Part shown: positions 32,439 through 37,030 of the stretch, one piece after another
Layout: each line of letters begins with the position of its first letter
Numbering within the stretch: position 1 is the first letter of the stretch
Program-made: the position numbers and the translations under genes
Origin: a virus
Virus record (IMG/VR): IMGVR_UViG_3300008259_000411
Coordinates: 1 to 37,030 of that record
Length of the DNA stretch: 37,030 bases
Strand: one strand, 5' to 3'
Notes under the pieces: model-generated
Told to the model about the DNA's origin: nothing
Databases searched by the model: none
The model's input: the letters and a program-made list of their open reading frames with translations, nothing else

Positions 32439-32514
32439 ATATATCACGATATATCATAAAAAGATATATTATTTTGTTATAATGCTGAATATGAATATAT
32501 CAAAAAGTTATATC
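32439..32514. promoter_or_regulatory. Operator cluster of ATATATC boxes in divergent control region
   Basis: The 7-mer ATATATC or its complement GATATAT occurs at 32439-32445, 32448-32454, 32449-32455, 32463-32469 and 32495-32501, with TTATATC at 32508-32514. The first two form a 16-bp palindrome with AC at its centre; the pair at 32449/32463 is another inverted repeat around ATAAAAA. This is typical for repressor sites between divergent transcripts. The regulator may be the winged-helix protein next door. Confidence 0.55.
32475..32483 (+). promoter_or_regulatory. Extended -10 promoter for the winged-helix gene
   Basis: TGTTATAAT gives a perfect extended -10. The -35 region (CATAAA at the expected place) is poor, as allowed for extended -10 promoters. 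The start of transcription would be about 32490-32491, at the ATG, so the mRNA may be leaderless. The box lies next to the ATATATC operators. Confidence 0.6.
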
Positions 32515-33123
32515 ATTCCAGACGCGATAAAGATTAAAAAGATCCGTAATGAAGATCAACGGCACTTCGTGGTTATTCCAAGACGTGCATTATTGAATAA
32601 AAAGATAACCGGTGAAAATTTAAGAGTGCTAGGCGTGTTAGCGTCTTATTGTAATAAGTCTGGATATAGTTTCGTTTCATTAAAGACAATCGCTGGTGAT
32701 CTGAATTGCACTATTCAAAACATTCATAAGCACCTTAAAAGACTTGAAAAGCACGGCATAATTGAATCGTTTAATAATTACTTTCCGGCTTTAAAAGGTA
32801 ATACAAGGCGCATTATCTACAATGAAAAGATCAAGCATGAAGATTTAAAGCATGATGATTTATCTAATAACGATATATTGCAGATCCAGAAGCACACTGC
32901 CTTAATAAACAGCATTGAAGCGATTGATACTGAATCAGATAAGGTTAAACAATCAGACAATTCAAGCATTGATCCTATGCTAGTCATTTTTGAATATGTT
33001 AAGAGTGAGAGTGATCTGTTAGCGATTGAGAAAGCCCTAGCGTCTGGATTAGATCCTAAAGTGCTAGAAGCGCGTCTATCTAGTGGCTTATCAGTGCATG
33101 ATGCTATTAATTTCAAGGGCTAA
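32491..33123 (+). CDS. Winged-helix DNA-binding protein (regulator or initiator)
   Basis: 210 residues from the ATG at 32491. An ATG nine bases earlier lies inside the -10 box, so the second is preferred. The domain at about residues 25-105 reads VIPRRALLNKKITGENLRVL, YSFVSLKTIAGDLNCTIQNI, HKHLKRLEKHGIIESF: a winged helix with recognition helix in TIQNIHKHLKRL. The C-terminal part is helical and acidic. It may control the divergent promoters with their ATATATC boxes, or start replication, as do some phage winged-helix proteins. No SD is visible upstream. Confidence 0.75.
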   Translation: MNISKSYIIPDAIKIKKIRNEDQRHFVVIPRRALLNKKITGENLRVLGVLASYCNKSGYSFVSLKTIAGDLNCTIQNIHKHLKRLEKHGIIESFNNYFPALKGNTRRIIYNEKIKHEDLKHDDLSNNDILQIQKHTALINSIEAIDTESDKVKQSDNSSIDPMLVIFEYVKSESDLLAIEKALASGLDPKVLEARLSSGLSVHDAINFKG

Positions 33124-33642
33124 TTGTTCGTTTAGCTATCAGAAAATAATCAATAGTAATACATTAACGCTCTGAATCGTGCATGGCTCTAGGCTTCTAT
33201 CAGAAACAGGCACCTTTCCCCCCCACCCATGCCTCTTATACTGAGGGTATCCCACACAATTTTTCGCTAGAAATTACAGAATTGATAACAAAGGTAGTCT
33301 GTAAGATGGTATGTCTTAGCAAAAGCAAACCTTACCTTAGGATTTCCTTTATAAATATATAGACTAAATACAAACCAAAGAGGATGATATCAAGAGCTTT
33401 GTAGACAATATAGATGAGCATGATGTAGTTCGTGCCGAAATAGAACCTAACCCGATAATAAAACAGTATTGTTAAATTATCTTACTAACCTTTTAGGGTT
33501 GTAGCTTCTCGTTTATCTAGGTGACATAGATGGCACTACGTTTATCCCTATCTGTCAGCTACTACATTTAGGAGGGCTGGGTCATGGCCCCGTTATGTGT
33601 AATATAAGTTATATTTATTTTTAAGTCAAGTTATAAATACTA
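33124..33642. other. About 520 bases without a convincing gene
   Basis: This stretch holds a direct repeat CTATCAGAAA (33136-33145 and 33197-33206), a run of seven C (33218-33224) between GCATGG and CCATGC, and a frame at 33368-33475 without a start codon (DDIKSFVDNIDEHDVV). It also has a folded element at 33501-33562, a GC-rich hairpin at 33574-33590 (GGGC/GCCC) and an A+T-rich stretch from 33600. An origin of replication, attachment site or small RNA could lie here. No tRNA cloverleaf was found. Confidence 0.5.
33501..33562. other. Folded/repeated element, possible small RNA or origin
   Basis: GTAGCT (33501-33506) and AGCTAC (33557-33562) close a 62-base element. Inside, GACA (33523-33526) can pair with TGTC (33553-33556). 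The octamer CGTTTATC occurs twice, at 33510-33517 and 33539-33546. Two readings are possible: a structured RNA or an iteron-like origin. Confidence 0.35.
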
Positions 33643-33671
33643 TTGACTAGGATATCTTTGTGATATATATT
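33643..33671 (+). promoter_or_regulatory. Strong promoter for the plus-strand early operon
   Basis: TTGACT (33643-33648), 17-base spacer, TATATT (33666-33671): 5 of 6 matches in each box with ideal spacing. The predicted start of transcription is at or beside the ATG at 33678. Confidence 0.75.
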
Positions 33672-33677
33672 ACTGAC

Positions 33678-33866
33678 ATGAGCAAAGGATCAACACCAAG
33701 ACCATTTACAGACAGAGAAGTATTCGAAGCTAACTTCGATAAGATCTTTGGTAAGAAGAAACCATCTCCTAAAATAAAAATTGCACATCCAGACAGTATT
33801 AAAGAATATGAATACCAACTTAATAAGTCTACCGGTGAAGTAGAGAAGAAGTTTGATGGAAACTAA
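33678..33866 (+). CDS. Conserved small phage protein, first gene of early operon
   Basis: 62 residues from the ATG at 33678. The opening MSKGSTPRPFTDREVFEANF, then DKIFGKKK is a recurrent start of small proteins in many phages, without a known role to my knowledge. A GTG 18 bases upstream lies within the promoter spacer and is rejected as a start. There is no SD, and the promoter places the mRNA start on the ATG, so translation is probably leaderless. It overlaps the methylase gene by 11 bases. Confidence 0.7.
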   Translation: MSKGSTPRPFTDREVFEANFDKIFGKKKPSPKIKIAHPDSIKEYEYQLNKSTGEVEKKFDGN

Positions 33867-34302
33867 ACCTAATTCAGAACAATTTAATAATATACATTTT
33901 AGTAGCAAAACTGATTTGTGGGCTACACCACAAGTATTTTTTAATAAATATGATGAAATCTATGGATTTACTTTAGATGTTTGTGCTACAAAAGAAAATG
34001 CTAAATGCTCAAGTTATTTTATTAAAGAGCAAGATGGATTAAAACAGGAGTGGTTTGGTGTATGCTGGATGAATCCACCTTATGGTAGAAATATTAAAGA
34101 CTGGGTTAAAAAAGCATATGAATCTAGTCTTAATGGTGCAACTGTAGTTTGCTTGTTACCAGCAAGGACAGATACTTCATGGTGGCATGATTATTGCATG
34201 AAAGGTCAAATAGAGTTTATTCGTGGAAGATTAAAGTTTGGAGATGCAAAAAATAGCGCTCCATTTCCATCTGCTGTTGTGGTATTTAAAGATGGATGCT
34301 AA
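33856..34302 (+). CDS. Phage N6-adenine DNA methyltransferase (Dam-like)
   Basis: 148 residues. It shows LWATPQVFFNKYDEIYGFTL, the SAM-binding-type strand LDVCA (40-44), the catalytic NPPYGRN (73-79) and GRLKFGDAKNSAPFPSAVVV: the usual order of the short phage Dam family. These enzymes methylate adenine, often in GATC, and may protect phage DNA from host restriction. The start at 33856 is the first ATG; an upstream TTG is less likely. The first gene upstream overlaps it. It is somewhat short for the family but has all core parts. Confidence 0.87.
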   Translation: METKPNSEQFNNIHFSSKTDLWATPQVFFNKYDEIYGFTLDVCATKENAKCSSYFIKEQDGLKQEWFGVCWMNPPYGRNIKDWVKKAYESSLNGATVVCLLPARTDTSWWHDYCMKGQIEFIRGRLKFGDAKNSAPFPSAVVVFKDGC

Positions 34303-34543
34303 AGAATGGATGCAGTCCATGGCCAAAGCTTTTGGTAAGTATGAGTATAAAGTTAAATACCAAAATGAGAAAGGCCAAGTAGAATTAAAGAGTCCTGGGT
34401 GGCGAGATGATCCACCTAATCTAAAAGAGTATAAAGCAATAGATTGTATTTTGCCTGTCTATTTGAGAAACGATAAACCACAGGCCAAAGGTAAAGATAA
34501 GAAAAAGATAGTCAAGCAAATAACCAAGTATAAGGAGATATAA
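34292..34543 (+). CDS. Hypothetical basic protein
   Basis: 83 residues from the ATG at 34292, overlapping the methylase end by 11 bases. The sequence has FGKYEYKVKYQNEKGQVELK and SPGWRDDPPNLKEYKAID, and ends in a lysine-rich tail (KGKDKKKIVKQITKYKEI). A longer version would need a start inside the methylase gene and is rejected. Family not recognised. Its stop overlaps the next gene start by one base. Confidence 0.6.
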   Translation: MDAKEWMQSMAKAFGKYEYKVKYQNEKGQVELKSPGWRDDPPNLKEYKAIDCILPVYLRNDKPQAKGKDKKKIVKQITKYKEI

Positions 34544-34716
34544 TGTCCACAGAATTAAAACCATTCCTAGTTAGACTGACACCATCTAGTGTTGAGTTAT
34601 TAAACAAAGCAGCTAAAGAACAAGAAAAGCCTAAAGCTAGTATTATCAATGATGCAATTAAAGCGTATCTTTCTAAAGACTCAGATATTAATTCAAGACT
34701 GAATAAGATACTTTAA
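34543..34716 (+). CDS. Ribbon-helix-helix (CopG/Arc-type) DNA-binding protein
   Basis: 57 residues. ATG at 34543 with TAAGGAGA upstream. The short strand KPFLVRLTPSSVELLNKAA followed by two helices (KEQEKPKASIINDAIKAYL) fits the ribbon-helix-helix fold, which binds DNA as a dimer. It is small enough to be an early transcription regulator. No operator can be assigned to it. Overlaps the next start as TAATG. Confidence 0.7.
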   Translation: MSTELKPFLVRLTPSSVELLNKAAKEQEKPKASIINDAIKAYLSKDSDINSRLNKIL

Positions 34717-34889
34717 TGGCTGAATCATATTGGCATACAGCATTCCATGAGATGGTTAATGCTAGAGAAAAGATGAAAGATCCTAAAGCTTGGGCATATC
34801 GCATTCTGGAGAACCCGTCTAAGTATCCGGACATTGCACAACGATTTGCACAAGAAGCATTGTTTCCGAAAGGGATCATGCATAAATGA
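34716..34889 (+). CDS. Small hypothetical protein
   Basis: 57 residues. Begins in the TAATG of the previous stop. The sequence is helical with a Lys/Arg-rich middle (EMVNAREKMKDPKAWAYRIL) and QRFAQEALFPKGIM at the end. Not recognised. It overlaps the RusA gene by four bases (ATGA), as part of the early operon. Confidence 0.6.
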   Translation: MAESYWHTAFHEMVNAREKMKDPKAWAYRILENPSKYPDIAQRFAQEALFPKGIMHK

Positions 34890-35230
34890 TAGTAGAGCTA
34901 CCTTATCCACCATCAGTGAATACATATTGGAGAGCCAATGGTAAAAGAAGATTTATATCAAAGGAAGGGCAATTATTCAAGACAGCCGTGCAAGCCATCT
35001 GCCTTCGGGACAAAGTGGGATCGTTTGGGGATGCTCGCCTTTCTGTTAATATTTATATTCATCCTAGAAGTAGGCGTATATTTGATCTCGATAATTGCTT
35101 GAAGGCAATATTAGATGCACTCATGGCAGCCAATGTATATGATGACGATTCACAGATTGATATGTTATCGATTGCAAGAAGTGATCCAATTAAAGATGGA
35201 AAGGCTGTGGTAAGTATTAATGAAATCTAA
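34886..35230 (+). CDS. RusA-type Holliday junction resolvase
   Basis: 114 residues (E. coli RusA is 120). It cuts four-way DNA junctions during recombination or packaging. The N-terminus ELPYPPSVNTYWRANGKRRF and the active-site stretch RIFDLDNCLKAILDAL (Asp67, Asp69, Lys73) with YDDDSQI (Asp86-88) are all present, at the spacing known for RusA. It complements the exonuclease/annealase pair on the minus strand. The start overlaps the previous gene. Confidence 0.88.
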   Translation: MIVELPYPPSVNTYWRANGKRRFISKEGQLFKTAVQAICLRDKVGSFGDARLSVNIYIHPRSRRIFDLDNCLKAILDALMAANVYDDDSQIDMLSIARSDPIKDGKAVVSINEI

Positions 35231-35411
35231 ACCAGAAGCTACATTTGAGGAAGCACCCGTTGGTCAGTTTGGCCATAGATTTTGTTCTACATGTTATGCT
35301 CATGTTAAAAGTGATGGTGGCATGTGGAAGGTATCACCGAAGAAAACTAATAGACGCTGGATCTGCGCTAGGTGTCTAGAGAAAAGAGTTAAAGGCGCAC
35401 CCGTTAAATAG
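35220..35411 (+). CDS. Zinc-ribbon small protein
   Basis: 63 residues. Two CxxC pairs (CSTC at about 22-25 and CARC at about 49-52) point to a zinc ribbon, separated by the basic stretch WKVSPKKTNRRW. It starts 11 bases inside the RusA gene end. Function unknown; nucleic-acid binding or regulation is possible. Confidence 0.6.
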   Translation: MKSKPEATFEEAPVGQFGHRFCSTCYAHVKSDGGMWKVSPKKTNRRWICARCLEKRVKGAPVK

Positions 35412-35420
35412 GAGATTAAA

Positions 35421-35687
35421 ATGGCAGAACAGAAACCACGTAAACCAGGCACAGGCGTTGCATTCGTAAATAAAAACAAAAAAGAAGATTGGCATGCTGA
35501 TTGGACTGGTGAATTTGCAGCACATGATGGCACATTATATTTTCTGAATGTATCTAAAAAAGTAGGTGGCCATAGTGGTCAAGAATATATTACTGTAAGC
35601 TTAGGTAAGCCAAGAACTAAAACAACTTATCCAAGTAATGCAGCACCTACAAACTTTGATGATCTTCCAGAAGATTTACCATTCTAA
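35421..35687 (+). CDS. SSB-like small DNA-binding protein (candidate)
   Basis: 88 residues. The middle (WHADWTGEFAAHDGTLYFLN, HSGQEYITVSLGK) predicts five strands like a small OB fold. The C-terminus ends in DDLPEDLPF, an acidic tip like that of bacterial SSB proteins. It has an SD (AGGAG, 35411-35415). An SSB would complete the recombination set. Sequence similarity to true SSB is weak, so I mark it as candidate only. Confidence 0.5.
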   Translation: MAEQKPRKPGTGVAFVNKNKKEDWHADWTGEFAAHDGTLYFLNVSKKVGGHSGQEYITVSLGKPRTKTTYPSNAAPTNFDDLPEDLPF

Positions 35688-36157
35688 TGACAGATGAAGT
35701 CAAAACAAAAAAGCCGATCCCTTCTCTTGCTGGCTATGGTGGTGTCCGTAGCTTGCAAAAGAAACTTGAACGTTCAACTACGCTACAACAGAATCGTGAA
35801 GCTGTTAGCTACTCTCTTTTATGTATGGCGAATACAAAGCTTACTGATATTATGGAATGGGACGAGCAAGGCAATATTAAAGTTAAACCAAGCAAGGATA
35901 TACCAGACCACGCCTTGCAAGCTATCAAGAGTATTAAGTCAAACACTAAGACAGATAAAGAGGGCAATAGCTATACAACTCTTGACATAGAGCTGTGGGA
36001 TAAAGTTGGTGTATTACGATTACTTGCCAAAGCTTCTGGTTTGTTAGATAATCCGGAAGAATCAGATAAACCAAGCGTATTAGGTATTAACATACGCGCA
36101 CCCGAGGTAATAGATAATGGCGAAGCTACAGGACCCAATAACCAAGATACTGAATGA
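35687..36157 (+). CDS. terS: Terminase small subunit (probable)
   Basis: 156 residues. It precedes the large terminase gene by two small genes. The segment ALQAIKSIKSNTKTDKEGNS followed by LDIELWDKVGVLRLLAKASG resembles the central and C-terminal part of the terminase small subunit family, which binds the packaging site and regulates the large subunit. The N-terminal basic part (LAGYGGVRSLQKKLERS) could bind DNA. It overlaps its upstream neighbour by one base and the next gene by 41. Confidence 0.65.
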   Translation: MTDEVKTKKPIPSLAGYGGVRSLQKKLERSTTLQQNREAVSYSLLCMANTKLTDIMEWDEQGNIKVKPSKDIPDHALQAIKSIKSNTKTDKEGNSYTTLDIELWDKVGVLRLLAKASGLLDNPEESDKPSVLGINIRAPEVIDNGEATGPNNQDTE

Positions 36158-36419
36158 TCGTCAAGTAACGCATGGTGGTTATTTACCTAAATGTGTTTTC
36201 ATTCAAATGGTCAAAGAGCAGATGCGTGATAGAAACGCAAACTGGGATAGATTAGATCCAGATATGCAAGAATCATTAGATATGGTAATTCATAAGATTA
36301 GTCGCATACTTTATGGTGATCCATATCATACTGATAACTGGTTAGACATAGCTGGTTATATTATGTTAGTAGGTAATCGTTTACAAATTGAGGAGGAATT
36401 TAATGAGCGCACCAAATAG
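36117..36419 (+). CDS. DUF6378-like protein
   Basis: 100 residues. The pattern ILNDRQVTHGGYLPKCVFIQ, then LDMVIHKISRILYGDPYHTD and NWLDIAGYIMLV matches the small phage DUF6378 family as I know it. A MazG-like all-helical pyrophosphatase role has been suggested by its acidic and His residues, but this is inference. The start at 36117 has GAGGTAA upstream and lies inside the terminase small subunit gene. It ends inside the next gene. Confidence 0.7.
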   Translation: MAKLQDPITKILNDRQVTHGGYLPKCVFIQMVKEQMRDRNANWDRLDPDMQESLDMVIHKISRILYGDPYHTDNWLDIAGYIMLVGNRLQIEEEFNERTK

Positions 36420-36570
36420 TTTAGAAGATCGTATCCAGAAATTGCGGGATCAATACGCTTTAAATAACATTTATCAAACGGAGTCTTTACAAATCATTGA
36501 TGCTTTGCAAGCTCAAATACAAGTGCTTAACCAATTACTAGCGCTTGAGATTAAAGACATCGATGGCTAA
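36403..36570 (+). CDS. Small coiled-coil protein before large terminase
   Basis: 55 residues from the ATG at 36403, with a strong SD AGGAGGAA at 36391-36398. Almost fully helical with leucine/isoleucine spacing (RIQKLRDQYALNN, SLQIIDALQAQIQVLNQLLA), suggesting a dimeric coiled coil. It overlaps the terminase start by eight bases. Possibly an accessory to packaging, by position only. Confidence 0.6.
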   Translation: MSAPNSLEDRIQKLRDQYALNNIYQTESLQIIDALQAQIQVLNQLLALEIKDIDG

Positions 36571-37030
36571 AACAAAAGAAACATCTCAGAAGGCCATTCA
36601 TGGCCCTGGGATTGATTTAGACTTTTCAACAGCACCAACTACTTGGCAGTTCTTACAGTCAGATGCATTTGTGCGTGGACTGATGGGGCCAGTAGGATCT
36701 GGTAAATCCTATGCATGTGCTGCAGAGATTATGATGCGTGCAGTCAGACAGAAGCCATCTCCAGTAGATGGTATTCGTTATACACGATTTGTGATTGTGC
36801 GTAACTCATATCCAGAATTAAAAACAACAACGATTAAAACATGGCAAGATTTATTTCCAGAAAACACTTTTGGTCCGATGCTATATACTCCTCCTATTAC
36901 TCATCACATTAGACTCCCAGCACGGGGTGATGCTGCGGGGATTGATTGTGAAGTAATCTTTTTAGCATTGGATCAACCTAAAGACGTAAGAAAACTTTTA
37001 TCACTTGAACTGACAGGAGCGTGGGTAAAT
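36563..37030 (+). CDS. terL: Terminase large subunit, N-terminal part (continues at position 1)
   Basis: The ATG at 36563 begins the ATPase domain. The first 156 codons are seen here, of which the last 38 repeat the start of the window. Walker A is GPVGSGKS (residues 42-49). An adenine-binding-type motif lies before it (STAPTTWQF), and the segment FVIVRNSYPELKTTTIKTW with the RNSYPELK arginine is typical of phage terminases. The Walker B-like motif follows at 131-137, in the shared part. The joined gene, 36563-36916 plus 1-1200, gives 517 residues. Confidence 0.95.
   Translation, partial: MAKTKETSQKAIHGPGIDLDFSTAPTTWQFLQSDAFVRGLMGPVGSGKSYACAAEIMMRAVRQKPSPVDGIRYTRFVIVRNSYPELKTTTIKTWQDLFPENTFGPMLYTPPITHHIRLPARGDAAGIDCEVIFLALDQPKDVRKLLSLELTGAWVN
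36917..37030. repeat. Right copy of 114-bp end redundancy
   Basis: Identical to bases 1-114 and in frame with the terminase gene. It marks the circular join; the second copy should be removed when the genome is closed. Confidence 0.95.

Noticed and set aside
29600-33120. Apparent enrichment of GATC near the peptidase and winged-helix genes
   Set aside because: A hand count is high there (about 12 in 29641-30600), but the tail tube B gene is also fairly rich because of Gly-Ser codons. Without a full count this is not a safe signal, even though a Dam-like gene is present.
33218-33235. G-quadruplex on the minus strand at the C7 run
   Set aside because: Only one long and one short G run are close together; four well-spaced runs are lacking.
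33124-33642. tRNA or tmRNA in the noncoding stretch
   Set aside because: No acceptor stem with T-arm GTTC-type motif in a cloverleaf could be drawn on either strand.
34900-34910. DnaA box-like TTATCCACC
   Set aside because: A single near-match inside the RusA coding sequence, with no cluster around it.
1-37030. Physical direct terminal repeat at the genome ends
   Set aside because: The repeat lies inside the terminase gene and is as expected for an assembly overlap of a circular sequence; no sign of a cut site.

Overview
This window is one complete circular phage genome of about 36,916 bp, opened inside the large terminase gene. The first 114 bases are repeated exactly as the last 114, and the terminase frame (start at 36563) runs without a break across the join to the stop at 1200. 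The virion genes are of T7-like podovirus type: gp8-like portal, scaffold, HK97-fold capsid, tail tubes A and B, three or four large internal virion proteins, and a tail fibre with a T7 gp17-like N-terminus. By eye the DNA is A+T-rich and densely packed, with many ATGA/TAATG overlaps. The host is probably Gram-negative. A 23-codon pqqA gene (PQQ precursor peptide) suggests a host that makes PQQ, for example a methylotroph such as Methylophilaceae; that host is an inference, not something read directly.

Layout. (1) 33.7 kb through the origin of the window to 25.1 kb, plus strand: small early genes (conserved MSKG-type protein, Dam-like methylase, ribbon-helix-helix protein, RusA resolvase, zinc-ribbon protein, SSB-like protein), then small and large terminase, a cluster of small head-associated genes, portal, scaffold, a terminator and promoter, capsid, tail tubes, internal virion proteins, tail fibre and accessory receptor-binding genes, a lysis cassette (small membrane protein, SprT-like protease, 3-TM holin, M15 endolysin) and a metallophosphoesterase. 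(2) 25.2-32.4 kb, minus strand: a small unknown protein, a glycosyltransferase, a SleB-like cell wall hydrolase, ERF annealing protein, YqaJ exonuclease, serine recombinase, then (before an internal terminator at 29.6 kb) an M28/M20-type zinc peptidase, a 520-residue protein with a zinc-finger C-terminus and two tiny membrane proteins. (3) 32.4-33.7 kb: a divergent control region with repeated ATATATC boxes, a winged-helix gene and about 0.5 kb of apparently noncoding DNA.

How it works together. No DNA polymerase, helicase-primase or single-subunit RNA polymerase is visible, so a T7-like virion module sits beside a recombination-type DNA module (ERF, YqaJ, RusA, serine recombinase, SSB-like). 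Transcription and replication must therefore lean on the host. Two early promoters put their predicted start sites on or next to the ATG, so those genes may be leaderless.

The most notable points are: pqqA with its own promoter, inserted on the plus strand among minus-strand genes; an 85-codon frame inside an internal virion protein whose limits match a block of unusual codon use in the host frame; a membrane-type frame embedded in the endolysin gene; a broken small head gene just after the capsid gene; and a structured leader upstream of the capsid gene.
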